Assembly: GCA_963783085.1 (NCBI GenBank)
Contig: CAWAMJ010000008.1
Span: 434,001-498,000, forward strand
DNA from: CAVYUC01 sp963783085
Lineage (GTDB): Bacteria > Bacteroidota > Bacteroidia > Bacteroidales > Prolixibacteraceae
DNA: 64,000 nucleotides
Reading direction: 5' to 3'
Shown here: piece after piece, positions 44,915 to 54,460 of the stretch
How the letters are laid out: every line of letters begins with the position of its first letter
How positions within the stretch are numbered: position 1 is the first letter of the stretch
Program-made: the position numbers and the translations under genes
Notes under the pieces: generated by a model
Database searches by the model: none
Seen by the model: only the letters and a program-made list of their open reading frames with translations
What the model was told of the DNA's origin: nothing

Positions 44915-45520
44915 ATGAAAGCTTTAATAATCATTGATATTCAAAACGATTTTATTCCCGGCGGTGCGCTGCCGGTACCAAAAGGTAATGAAATTATTCC
45001 GGTCGTTAACGAAATGCAGGATAAGTTCGGGTTGATAGTTGCCACCCAGGACTGGCACCCGCAAAACCACAGGAGCTTTGCATCTCAGCACAAAGGGAAA
45101 AAACCATTTGAAGAAGGGGAAGTGGGGGGAATAAATCAGGTTTTATGGCCGGACCATTGCGTGCAGAATTTGCAAGGAGCAGAATTTCATCCGGAGTTAA
45201 AGACTGACAAAATAGAAGCTATTTTCCGAAAAGGCACGAACCCTGAAATTGACAGTTACAGCGGCTTTTACGACAATGGCCATAAAAAAAGCACAGGCAT
45301 GGCCGGCTACCTTCGCGAAAAAGGTGCTACGGATTTATATTTCTGCGGATTGGCCGCGGATGTTTGCGTCTACTTCTCCATAAAAGATGCACTGAATGAA
45401 GGTTTTTCCGCTTCACTAATTGAAGATGCCACCCGAGCGCTGGACGATGAAAAATTTGCAGAAATGAAAAAGGAGTTGCAAAAACTGGGTATGAAGCCAG
45501 CAAAGTCGGATACACTTTAA
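44915..45520 (+). CDS. pncA: Nicotinamidase/pyrazinamidase (isochorismatase fold)
   Basis: A 201-residue amidase that hydrolyses nicotinamide to nicotinate and ammonia for NAD salvage. The catalytic triad is D8 (IIDIQNDFI), K106 (FRKGTNPEI) and C151 (GLAADVCVYFS). Metal ligands are D46 and H48 (QDWHPQNH) and H81 (WPDHCV). The start at 44915 matches the family's N-terminus MKALIIIDIQNDF; the frame upstream is poor. It lacks a signal peptide and is cytoplasmic. It converges on the PhoD-like gene, with a REP cluster filling the space. Confidence 0.95.
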   Translation: MKALIIIDIQNDFIPGGALPVPKGNEIIPVVNEMQDKFGLIVATQDWHPQNHRSFASQHKGKKPFEEGEVGGINQVLWPDHCVQNLQGAEFHPELKTDKIEAIFRKGTNPEIDSYSGFYDNGHKKSTGMAGYLREKGATDLYFCGLAADVCVYFSIKDALNEGFSASLIEDATRALDDEKFAEMKKELQKLGMKPAKSDTL

Positions 45521-45530
45521 CCCTGCTCTT

Positions 45531-45698
45531 ATCCGTCAAGCGGATCAAACCGCTCGACGGGTAAATCACACGAGGTGCTTCAATCCGTCAAGCGGATCCA
45601 ACCGCTGGACGGGTAAATCACAAGCGGATCCACCTGCTCGACGGGTAATCACACGCGCTGCTTTTTATCCGTCAAGCGGATCCAACCGCTGGACGGAT
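45531..45698. repeat. Second REP cluster between convergent genes
   Basis: Full units at 45531-45562, 45583-45614 and 45667-45698, plus a partial unit at 45622-45646. The core CCGTCAAGCGGATC...CCGCTGGACGG is the reverse orientation of the RAYT-side type, but with a different loop. Spacers are only ~20 bp, with GTAAATCACA repeated. It fills the gap between the stops of pncA and the phosphatase gene. No RAYT gene is near. Confidence 0.9.
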
Positions 45699-45701
45699 TA
45701 G

Positions 45702-48182
45702 CTACAATTCCACAGAAATTAATTTCGGGTTATCACCTTTTTGGGTTGAAAGGCCGGTAAATTCCTGCACCTTCTTCCCTTCCCCGATTTTTACGTCAAA
45801 AGTACCCGGATGGAATAATTTTACCTGTACCGAATTTCCTTTCATCCGGAAAGCCCGGATAAGTTCGTTGTTGTTTGCATTTCGCACTTCAATTACCTGA
45901 TCCGGCTGGTTTACTTCAAATTCCGGCAAAACATTTTCAGCGCCTTTTCCAAAATTATCGAATTGCGAAATAGTTAGCGGCCAACCCGGAAATTCGTCTT
46001 TTACAGGATTCGGATTTTCGACGTCAGCTTTAAACCGGAACGCATCGATTTTGATGGTGCGGGCATTTTGGTCCAAGGTGACAAATCCAAATCCGGAGGA
46101 ACGGATTTGAGCATGATTGTAACGGCTGCTCCGGTCAACGATTATTTTCCCGGCATTTCCGATGGCATACACATAATTTTTGTTTCCAAATGCGTCGGTG
46201 TATTTTCCGGTGTTCGGATATCCGTGCTCCGGGCGATCGATAACGGGCCGCCCCAGTTCATCGGGCAAAAACCAGCGCATGTACATCACGGCAATGGCAG
46301 GCGTACAAAAAGCCCATCCGGCGTCGCGGTAATTTTCCAGTCCGTACTGAATCAGCGAGGGTACATGCTGGTCGCCGCTGATGTGAAAAACAGCGCCTTT
46401 TCGCATCAGGCGAATGGCTTTGTCGCGGCCCGATTTTGGCCAACCCCCGGAATCCAGGTCTCCGTACAGGTAATTCTGCAGACTGCCGTGATGTGTTGCT
46501 GCATTGGCGAAAATAGTTTGCGACAACAACACTTTCATATCTGCGCCTTTCCAATCGGTAATCCATTCATTCAGGAATTTCAGCTGCCGGTCGCCAAGCA
46601 TTTTTACGCCCGGCTTATCGAGGAACGACAGGTTTTTTCGGGGCTCTTTCATATGATCCGCGCGGCCTTCCCAATCGGCTACCGCTTCCGGTCCGGTTTT
46701 AAAAATCCGGTCGCTGACAATGGCAAAACTAATCCGGCCGTATATCATGTCGGTGTACCACACACTCATTCCGCGGGCAATCGGCGTTGGATCATACGGA
46801 TCGGGCAACTGTCCGCATTGTGTGCGGTTTACCACATTTACCATTTTAACAGGCTCGATAAATCCGCGCGTATCTGATTCCCTACCTCTCGTGGGCTTGT
46901 CGATTCCGCCTTCGCCCCAAAGGTTTCCATGAAATACGTCATGGTCGTCGGGTGTGCAAATTGTTGGCCGGTCGCGCATGATATCGCCAAATGCCCAGCC
47001 GAACATATAATATTTTCCGAGGTAATTCAGGATGGCAACATCAGCCGGCCCCCTTCGTATTCCGTAACCGCCGTTGCCTTCGTATATCTGGTCGCCCGAA
47101 AAATACAACATATCCGGATTCAGTTTTGCCAGGTTTTTAGCAAGTGGTGTGTATGGAAAACCAAAATGAAACTGGCAGGTCAACCCGCCAAACTTCAACG
47201 GATGGTCAACCGGGTCTCTGCGAATAGTCCCGGTATAATAATTTTCGGTTTCGGTTCCCTTTTTATCTTTTTCGATATACAGCACGCGAAAATCGGCGTC
47301 TTTTGTTGCGTCCCGGTTTTCCATTTTAAACACAGCAGTTCTCGAATCGGGTTCAATGGATTGTGTATCCACTGTTTCCCATTCGCCATCATTTTTTAAC
47401 TGAAGGGAAACATTCTGGTTGTCGTCTTCACCGATTGGCGGAAGCAGCGCCATCAATTTTACTGTCCCTTTGCTGAGGGTGTACATCGTCCAAAGCACCG
47501 GCCCAAATCCATTTTCAGGTTGTTCAGCCACTTTCGACCCGGACAGTTTCAAATCGTCGAAACTAAAATGTGATTTCCCCGGCTTTTCATTTTCACCCAA
47601 ATCGAGGTTGTTTGCAATGGCTACCAAACCGCGGATTCCATCCGTTTTACAGGAAATTTTTGTTTCATTCCCTTTGTTATCAGAAACGATCATATTGAGC
47701 CCGCTGTTGTTTCCGTTTACTTCGAGATTGAAATCCGAAAAATCAAAACCTTCGGGTAAATCCGTTTTTTCGTCTTTCAAAAAAGCATAACCGTTTAAAC
47801 AGACACCGGCTTTAATGCCGCCACCAAAATAACAGGCCGCACGCACATCCGGGTCTTCATCATCGAACAAACCGACCAGAAAACCCGCCGAACCGGGAAC
47901 TTCTCCTTTTTCAGTAAGTGATATATTGGCCGAAACTTTGAAATCTCCTGCATCCGGGGATAAAACGTGCGTCAGGAGGTTTACCCTGGAATTCGGCACT
48001 TCGCCGATGCAGTACAATTTTCCGTCCTCCACTTTCCAGTCCTCGAGCGGCACCGACCAAAAATCTTTTCCCACCCAAACCCGGTTGTTGGTGTTGTTAA
48101 AATCGAAATTGAAATCGTTCTTTTGAGAGCAGCTGAAAATTGCGGTTAAAAACAGGGGGACGATAAATTTTAAAAGTTTCAT
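45702..48182 (-). CDS. PhoD-like metallophosphatase lipoprotein
   Basis: An 826-residue exported phosphoesterase of the PhoD/alkaline phosphatase D type. The start at 48182 (MKLLKFIVPLFLTAIFSCSQ) has a lipobox. Residues ~25-220 are a beta-sandwich-like N-domain. The metallophosphatase region carries DMLYFSGDQIYEGNGGYGI, TICTPDDHDVFHGN and ISGDQHVPSLIQY, the metal and catalytic blocks. A C-terminal beta domain follows. PhoD-type enzymes cleave phosphate mono- and diesters. It is encoded downstream of a SusC/SusD pair, separated from susD by a terminator, so it probably processes a phosphorylated substrate imported by this locus. Confidence 0.85.
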   Translation of the reverse strand: MKLLKFIVPLFLTAIFSCSQKNDFNFDFNNTNNRVWVGKDFWSVPLEDWKVEDGKLYCIGEVPNSRVNLLTHVLSPDAGDFKVSANISLTEKGEVPGSAGFLVGLFDDEDPDVRAACYFGGGIKAGVCLNGYAFLKDEKTDLPEGFDFSDFNLEVNGNNSGLNMIVSDNKGNETKISCKTDGIRGLVAIANNLDLGENEKPGKSHFSFDDLKLSGSKVAEQPENGFGPVLWTMYTLSKGTVKLMALLPPIGEDDNQNVSLQLKNDGEWETVDTQSIEPDSRTAVFKMENRDATKDADFRVLYIEKDKKGTETENYYTGTIRRDPVDHPLKFGGLTCQFHFGFPYTPLAKNLAKLNPDMLYFSGDQIYEGNGGYGIRRGPADVAILNYLGKYYMFGWAFGDIMRDRPTICTPDDHDVFHGNLWGEGGIDKPTRGRESDTRGFIEPVKMVNVVNRTQCGQLPDPYDPTPIARGMSVWYTDMIYGRISFAIVSDRIFKTGPEAVADWEGRADHMKEPRKNLSFLDKPGVKMLGDRQLKFLNEWITDWKGADMKVLLSQTIFANAATHHGSLQNYLYGDLDSGGWPKSGRDKAIRLMRKGAVFHISGDQHVPSLIQYGLENYRDAGWAFCTPAIAVMYMRWFLPDELGRPVIDRPEHGYPNTGKYTDAFGNKNYVYAIGNAGKIIVDRSSRYNHAQIRSSGFGFVTLDQNARTIKIDAFRFKADVENPNPVKDEFPGWPLTISQFDNFGKGAENVLPEFEVNQPDQVIEVRNANNNELIRAFRMKGNSVQVKLFHPGTFDVKIGEGKKVQEFTGLSTQKGDNPKLISVEL

Positions 48183-48375
48183 TTTATTATTGCTTTGATT
48201 CATTTTTATTCGGTTGTATTTTCATCTTTTAACTCATCCAAATTTCCATCATTGTTCGCTTTTTGATGAATTTCATGAGGTAAAAGACTTTTGATTTAGT
48301 AACTGCGAAGATTCACAAAAAAATTAAATTTTTAAACTCATTTGGTGTTGAACGATATTGCGCGCTACAAACCTC

Positions 48376-48428
48376 TTAAAAAAAATAAGCTGGCCATTCC
48401 CAAAGCAGTTTTATTGCGAATGACCAGC
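48376..48428 (-). terminator. Intrinsic terminator after susD (locus 2)
   Basis: GCTGGCCATTC (48389-48399) pairs with GAATGACCAGC (48418-48428) with one mismatch. On the minus strand it is followed by eight U (A-run 48378-48385). It lies ~15 bp after the susD stop and mirrors the susD-linked terminator at 10905-10955. Confidence 0.75.
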
Positions 48429-48443
48429 GTAGTTTTTCATCAC

Positions 48444-50093
48444 TTACCTCAAATTAGGATTGATGTCCTGTTCAGACTGTGGAATTGGCCAGATTTCGTC
48501 TTGTCCTTTCCGGAAAGCCTTGTTATCGACCCACCACCTGTGATGGCCCGTAGGATCGGCTTTACTGCCGGTTTTTGTTGCGTCAGGAAAAGAAGCTCCC
48601 CAAAAGTCGCCCTGCATCACATCTCCAAGAATTCCCCAGCGCAATAAATCCCAGTAACGGATTCCTTCCAGCGCCAGCTCTATCCGTCGTTCTTTTCGCA
48701 AAATTGGCCTCAGCGCGTCGGAATTTGTTTCGGTTACCGGTGGCATTTGAACCGATTCCCTTCCCCTGATTTTGTTGATGGTCATATCCAGTAATTCCTG
48801 CGTAATTGGTTTACCTCCTTCGAGTTCCGCTTCGAGGTAACTCAACAAAACTTCAGCATACCGGATAATGGGTAAATTACCTCCGTAGCCGGTGAGTAAA
48901 TCTCCGGCAAAATTCGGGTCGAAAAATTTGCGAAGGCCATACCCGGTGCGGGTTGCCTGTTTCGAATAAGTCAACTGATCGACAGAATTGTCGTGGTCAG
49001 GGTGACAATCATAAACATTTCCGCCAAAAACACAGCCGTCGTAAAGGAAAGTTGCTGCAAAACGCGGATCACGGTTTTCAGCCATGTTGTGGGAATTGAA
49101 CCGCGGATCATCGTATGAAAACGGGGTCCCGTCAGTAAAATCGTATTGGCTCGCGAGGCTTTCCAGCGGATTAACGATGTGCCAGCCTCCTTTATTGGCC
49201 GGAAGCGCGTGCTGGGTAAGGGCATTTCCCGCCAGCCCTTCGTAATACTGAACACTGAAGATATTTTCGGCGCTTGTTTCGTTGGTGGTGTTGAAAATGC
49301 TCTCATAATTCGGATCGATGATGTTATCGCCAAAATCAATGATTTGTTTGTATGCCTGAGCTGCCGCATCATAATTTTTTTCAGCCAGGTTTATTCTGCC
49401 GAGAAATGCCAGTGCAGCCTGTTTTGAAGCCCTTCCAAATTCTGACGACGACATGTCTTTGTACCTCGGTAAGTCGGCAGCAGCTTCGGTAAATTCGTTA
49501 ATAACAAAATTTACCACATCTGCTTTCGGTGTTTTGGAAACGGTATTGGCTTCCTCGGGTGTTAGCGTGGAAGTTACCAGCGGCACAGCGCCCCAAAACT
49601 GGGAAAGATAAAAATACTGGCACGCCCGGATAAAACGGGCCTCAGCAATCATCCTTTTTTTGGTAGTTTCGTTCATATCCACCCTGACAACATTTTCCAG
49701 AAAGTCGTTACTGATAGCTATCCGGATATAGGAGCCCTGCCAGTAAGTGTTAATCACTGCATTGTTTGGAAGCAGGGTTCCGTTGGTCAACCGGTTTTGG
49801 TTGGCATTTTTTCCCCGGCGGTCGAAGGCATTGTCGGTTGCATGTTCAAAAAAGACCAAACCGGCGTATGTCCACCAGTCGCTGGGATTTACCTGTGTCC
49901 CGTAGTTAATGTTTCCGCGGTAAACGCCCGTTAACCCAATCATCGCATTGGCTTCATTTGTCCAGAAATTTTCTTTGTCGAATTGATCTTTCGGATATTG
50001 TTCGAGTTCTTTATCACAGGAAAATGTTCCCCCCATTAATAAAACAAGGATAATACCTGCCAATAAAGTCTGATAATTTATTTTTGTTTTCAT
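48444..50093 (-). CDS. RagB/SusD outer-membrane lipoprotein (locus 2)
   Basis: A 549-residue SusD-like lipoprotein. KTKINYQTLLAGIILVLLMG leads to the lipobox at GGTFSCDKE; the frame extension upstream begins at a non-ATG codon. Family features are the N-terminal LEQYPKDQFDKENFWTNEAN, the TPR core (GRASKQAALAFLGRINLAEK) and the C-terminal LRPILRKERRIELALEGIRY. It binds substrate at the surface together with the SusC partner whose stop is 24 bp upstream of its start. The ligand is unknown; the downstream phosphatase suggests a phosphate-bearing molecule. Confidence 0.93.
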   Translation of the reverse strand: MKTKINYQTLLAGIILVLLMGGTFSCDKELEQYPKDQFDKENFWTNEANAMIGLTGVYRGNINYGTQVNPSDWWTYAGLVFFEHATDNAFDRRGKNANQNRLTNGTLLPNNAVINTYWQGSYIRIAISNDFLENVVRVDMNETTKKRMIAEARFIRACQYFYLSQFWGAVPLVTSTLTPEEANTVSKTPKADVVNFVINEFTEAAADLPRYKDMSSSEFGRASKQAALAFLGRINLAEKNYDAAAQAYKQIIDFGDNIIDPNYESIFNTTNETSAENIFSVQYYEGLAGNALTQHALPANKGGWHIVNPLESLASQYDFTDGTPFSYDDPRFNSHNMAENRDPRFAATFLYDGCVFGGNVYDCHPDHDNSVDQLTYSKQATRTGYGLRKFFDPNFAGDLLTGYGGNLPIIRYAEVLLSYLEAELEGGKPITQELLDMTINKIRGRESVQMPPVTETNSDALRPILRKERRIELALEGIRYWDLLRWGILGDVMQGDFWGASFPDATKTGSKADPTGHHRWWVDNKAFRKGQDEIWPIPQSEQDINPNLR

Positions 50094-50117
50094 CGTATTC
50101 AAATTTACCGGTTCGAA

Positions 50118-53100
50118 TTAAAATTTAACATTTAGGCCCAGGGTGTAGGTAGCTAAAATCGGATAAAAGCTCCCGTTGGTATTTATTTCCGGATCCCAGC
50201 CTTGCCTGTAGTTGTTTAAGGAGAACAGGTTTTCGGCGCTGAAATAAATTCGCAGGTGATCCAGCCGAATTGAATTCAGAACAAATTCGGGCAGCGTATA
50301 ACCCAACTGAAGATTTTTAACTCTCACATACGAAGCGTCAATGGTCCAGAAATCAGAAAGCACCGTATTGGGAGTTCCGCTGTTGGTCACAATTTCCAGC
50401 CGTGGGTACTCGGGATAACGAACCGGGTTATCCGGATCAAAGCGCCCATCGATTTGCCATTGCTGTATTGTGCCAAGGTTATTGAAAGCGTAGCCAACGT
50501 ATCCGTCCAAACGTCCCCTCACACCGGCAACTCCCTGAAGGAGAGCCGTAAAATCGAATCGCTTGTATTGTGCCGACACATTCAAAGAAAACGTATATTT
50601 TGGTATTCGCGAACCAATGAATGTACGATCGAAATTTGCGTCGACAATCCCGTCGGGAATTCCTTCCGGCCCACTGATGTCAACATAACGGATGTCTCCT
50701 GCCTGTGCCGATGGGTTTACTTTCGACTGGTCGGGCCACGCCGAAACGTCTTCCTGCGAAATAAACACGCCGTCGGTTTTATATCCATAATACATTTCCA
50801 TAGGATATCCGATAAACAAATCGCTTCCGTTACCAACCAAACCGTTTAACTGTTCAACATTTCCCAGTCCTAGTGTTACGACTTCGTTTTTAATGATTGA
50901 AAGATTTCCCTGTAACTGGTAATTGAAATCGCCAAATTTATTTTGATGTCCCAGTTCAAATTCCCAACCGGTATTTTTGACTTCACCGGTATTGGTTTCA
51001 CTGATTCCCACTCCCAAAACAGAACTCACACTTGATGAAGGCGTATATAAAATATCGTAGGTGAACCTGTCGAAATAGGTTGCATTGAAACGGATTAAAC
51101 CATCGAAGAAAGCAGTTTCAACACCAACATCTTTTGTTTTGGTGGTCTCCCAGTGAATGGTCGGATCTTTATAAGTGCGATAAGCAGCGCCGTTAGAAAT
51201 GCCCGTGCCAAACGGATAGTTGCGGCCGGTTGTTAATGTTGACTGGTACGGATAGTTTCCAATGTTTTGGTTACCCAGTTTTCCCCAGGAAGCTTTCAAC
51301 TTGAAATTTGAAACCCAGGGAACCGCTTCCTTGAAAAAATTCTCTTCGGTAAGACGCCAACCAATCGCCAATGAAGGGAAAGTTCCATATTTCCGGTCTT
51401 TTGGAAAACGGGATGAACCATCGTGCCGCACCGTCGCTTCAAAAAGATATTTATGATTATAATGGTATTTTACGCGTCCAAAAACAGACTGTATCGCCCA
51501 TTCAGTATCATTCCCGTATACTTCCTGATTGTCTACCCCGCCCATGCTCATAACCGTGTAATCGTTGCTTGGAAAGTTTTGCCTTCTTCCGTTGAAATTT
51601 TCATTTACCTGGTCTTCAAAGGAATAACCAAGCAGTGCCCGAACGTTGTGCGCATTGTATTCTTTGGTGTATTCTGCGAGGAACTGCATGGTTTTAAATA
51701 TTGAATTGTCTTTAAACTGTTCGAGCGTAGCAAGCGGCAGCGTCAAATTTGGATTTAAAACCTGCGAAGCCTGGTAATGTCTTCCTTCGTTCAGTGTAAA
51801 ATCATAACCGGCTACGCCCGATAAAACCAGGTCTTTTACAGGTGACCAGTCGAGGCGGGTGTTAATACGGGCTTTTTTTGTTGGGCGCGTAAAATACCCT
51901 TTGGAAGCCAGCCACGAAACCGGTGTTCCTGCACTCTCCGGGCCGCCGCCAAAATCGCCGTTGGAAGCCTGCCCCAAATAAATGGCCGGATACCGGACAG
52001 CCACCACAACAATACCTTCCATTTCCGCGGGACTTCTGTTTGCTGTTGTGGTGGGTTCGTTAGCCTCCTCCACCGACCCTGCTAACTGCGTAGTAAGTTG
52101 CAGGGTTTTGCTTAAATCGCTAACCAGGTTCAGCCTGAAATTGTACCTTTCGTAGTTATTGCCTTCCACCAAACCCTTTTCATTTAAATAACCGGCAGAA
52201 AGAAAATAGCGGCTCGCGTTTTGGCCCCCGGTTATAGAAATATCATGGGAAGTTTGTATGCCGTTCCGGGAAAATGTTTCCTTTAAAAAATTGGTGTTCG
52301 GATAATTATCCGGGTCATTTTGTGCACGGTACTTCTCAATTTCTTCCGGCGAAAAACTTACAGTTTCATTCGCAATATTGAACGTTTCAGCGTATTCCCA
52401 TGACGTGGCCAGATCCGGAAACTCAGTTGCTTCCGATACACCATAATACCCGTTATAGCTTACGCTTATTTCACCTTGCTTCCCTTTTTTGGTTGTAATG
52501 AGAATGACACCATTGGCAGAACGCGCTCCGTAAATAGCTGCTGAAGACGCATCTTTAAGAACTGAAATGGATTCGATGTCGTTTGGATTGATTTCATTCA
52601 TTGAACCGGGAATACCGTCGACCAATATCAGCGGCGACGGAGTTGCACCAAACGATCCTACGCCGCGCACCCGTATCTGGCCATCGTTGAATCCTGGTTT
52701 TCCGGAACGTTGGATGACAGTAACTCCGGTCATTTGTCCGGTAAGGGCATTGGACAGGCTGGACACAGGCCTGTTTTCAATTTCTTCGTTGGTAATTTGC
52801 GAAACAGAACCAATAACATTCACTCTTCTTTCTGTGCCATAACCTATGGTCACAACTTCTTCAATACCAATCGATTCCTCTTCCATCGAAATATTGATGG
52901 TATTTCGTCCCCCAACTTCAACCTCCTGTGAATGCATACCAACGAATGAAAAAATCAATGTTGCATTTTCAGGAATATTATTGATCGTATAATTACCATT
53001 GGAATCGGTTACCGTTCCCTGAACCGTTCCTTTAACCACAACTGACACCCCCGGAAGAGGCTCTCCTGATTTGTCGGTGACTTTTCCCGACACCGCATTT

Positions 53101-53315
53101 TGTTGCTGACCAACAATTGTTGCGTATTCCGGAGCAACCAGTCCTTCAATTAAATTATCCCCGGATAAACGCGCGTGTGCAGACTGTATATCGTTGCCGG
53201 TGGCTGGATTCGGAGAGAATGAGCATAAAATCATAATCGCTGCTAATTTTACACCCCAAACCAATGATATGGCCTGAAGCTTGGCAGGCCGGATTCCTGT
53301 AAGTTTTAGTTTCAT
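50118..53315 (-). CDS. SusC/RagA TonB-linked outer-membrane transporter (locus 2)
   Basis: A 1065-residue SusC-type transporter. After a signal region (LAAIMILCSFSPNPATG) lies a ~50-residue linker, then a carboxypeptidase-regulatory-like domain (NAVSGKVTDKSGEPLPGVSV), the plug (LILVDGIPGSMNEINPNDIE, SVLKDASSAAIYGARSANG) and a barrel that ends TYTLGLNVKF. There is no STN domain. The start at 53315 is supported by the signal peptide. It shows no direct link to a regulator, and the divergent gene at 53600 codes for an outer-membrane barrel. Confidence 0.94.
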   Translation of the reverse strand: MKLKLTGIRPAKLQAISLVWGVKLAAIMILCSFSPNPATGNDIQSAHARLSGDNLIEGLVAPEYATIVGQQQNAVSGKVTDKSGEPLPGVSVVVKGTVQGTVTDSNGNYTINNIPENATLIFSFVGMHSQEVEVGGRNTINISMEEESIGIEEVVTIGYGTERRVNVIGSVSQITNEEIENRPVSSLSNALTGQMTGVTVIQRSGKPGFNDGQIRVRGVGSFGATPSPLILVDGIPGSMNEINPNDIESISVLKDASSAAIYGARSANGVILITTKKGKQGEISVSYNGYYGVSEATEFPDLATSWEYAETFNIANETVSFSPEEIEKYRAQNDPDNYPNTNFLKETFSRNGIQTSHDISITGGQNASRYFLSAGYLNEKGLVEGNNYERYNFRLNLVSDLSKTLQLTTQLAGSVEEANEPTTTANRSPAEMEGIVVVAVRYPAIYLGQASNGDFGGGPESAGTPVSWLASKGYFTRPTKKARINTRLDWSPVKDLVLSGVAGYDFTLNEGRHYQASQVLNPNLTLPLATLEQFKDNSIFKTMQFLAEYTKEYNAHNVRALLGYSFEDQVNENFNGRRQNFPSNDYTVMSMGGVDNQEVYGNDTEWAIQSVFGRVKYHYNHKYLFEATVRHDGSSRFPKDRKYGTFPSLAIGWRLTEENFFKEAVPWVSNFKLKASWGKLGNQNIGNYPYQSTLTTGRNYPFGTGISNGAAYRTYKDPTIHWETTKTKDVGVETAFFDGLIRFNATYFDRFTYDILYTPSSSVSSVLGVGISETNTGEVKNTGWEFELGHQNKFGDFNYQLQGNLSIIKNEVVTLGLGNVEQLNGLVGNGSDLFIGYPMEMYYGYKTDGVFISQEDVSAWPDQSKVNPSAQAGDIRYVDISGPEGIPDGIVDANFDRTFIGSRIPKYTFSLNVSAQYKRFDFTALLQGVAGVRGRLDGYVGYAFNNLGTIQQWQIDGRFDPDNPVRYPEYPRLEIVTNSGTPNTVLSDFWTIDASYVRVKNLQLGYTLPEFVLNSIRLDHLRIYFSAENLFSLNNYRQGWDPEINTNGSFYPILATYTLGLNVKF

Positions 53316-53599
53316 AAGTTGATGTTAAATTAAGTTAGTACTAAATCAGGTTTATCTGCTGAACTTTTTTCTATGTTTTCTTTAAATATAATTCAAATTT
53401 TCGAAATAGTTCCGGAACATCAGATCGAAAAATCCAATTTTTTAGTTCAAAACTGAAAAACGATGCATCCAAATTTATAGATTGGATCCGCACCTGCGAA
53501 ACAGAAATAAAAATAGCTTGTTCAAAATTTAACGTCGGAAATAAAGAGGCAGTCGATAGTTTTCTTTATTTTTATTTCACTAAATAAAACACAACCAAC

Positions 53600-54310
53600 A
53601 TGTACAAAAGAATCGAATTATTCGCTTTTCTGCTGGTAATTGCAAGCCTCTCCGGCAATGCACAGCAGAACATCATTAAAACTGGGATAACAGATGTACT
53701 TTCGGGTCATTTCAATTTGAGTTATGAAAGGAGTTTGAATGAAAAGCAGTCGGCTACGTTGAAAATTGGCTACTGGAAAGCCACTATCAGTCCATTTGTT
53801 TCGGAAGAAACCATCACACCCGAAGCATACACTTTTCAGGAGGCCGGCGGTGGTTTTAACGCTTCGGCAGAATACCGGTTTTACCTTGGGGCAAGCAGCA
53901 CGTTGCGTGGTTTATACATTGCACCGTATTTTCGTTATTTTAGTCAGGCAGTGCTGTTTACCGATGAAATTGATACCCGGTTATTCGATGTTCATTCAAG
54001 CTTGAATACTTCGGGAATTGGTGCGCAAATCGGCTACCAATTAATTGTAAATAATGCATTTACCGTAGATTTCTATTTTTTCGGCGCAGGTGTCGACCAG
54101 TACAATGTTAAGCTGAAGTATAGCCTTCAGCAACCTCAGGCAGGATTCGATTACAATTCAATAACCGATGATGTGAGTGAAGTTTTTGAAGATATCAATT
54201 ACCTGGAGAGCAGGCTGGAACATCATGTAAGCAACGACAAACTGATTTCAAAAATCCCGTTTTTATTTCCCGGATTCAGAATCGGAATAAATGTGGGTTA
54301 CGCTTTCTGA
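53600..54310 (+). CDS. Outer-membrane beta-barrel protein, DUF3575-like
   Basis: A 236-residue exported protein with a Sec signal (YKRIELFAFLLVIASLSGNA) and alternating amphipathic strands (FNLSYERSLNEKQSATLKIG; GFNASAEYRFYLGASSTLRG; LYIAPYFRYFSQAVLF). It ends in ...GFRIGINVGYAF, an aromatic C-terminus as needed for outer-membrane assembly. The family resemblance is to small barrels of the DUF3575 type. Function unknown. It is divergent from susC of locus 2 with a 284-bp shared upstream region. Confidence 0.75.
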   Translation: MYKRIELFAFLLVIASLSGNAQQNIIKTGITDVLSGHFNLSYERSLNEKQSATLKIGYWKATISPFVSEETITPEAYTFQEAGGGFNASAEYRFYLGASSTLRGLYIAPYFRYFSQAVLFTDEIDTRLFDVHSSLNTSGIGAQIGYQLIVNNAFTVDFYFFGAGVDQYNVKLKYSLQQPQAGFDYNSITDDVSEVFEDINYLESRLEHHVSNDKLISKIPFLFPGFRIGINVGYAF

Positions 54311-54460
54311 ACCTTTGTTTACCTGTAGTATTTACACATTTTTGAAAAAAAAATTATCAGGGATTTTTTCCGGAAGCGATAAGGGGCGAGAAAGTGCCTG
54401 TTTTTCCTGAACTTTTCTTCATTTATTACGTTAAATGGACAGAATCTAAAATCGTTCATT

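Noticed and set aside
46068..46877. 269-codon plus-strand frame opposite the PhoD-like gene
   Set aside because: It lies entirely within the metallophosphatase coding region and has no domain or start context; the minus-strand protein has the family motifs.
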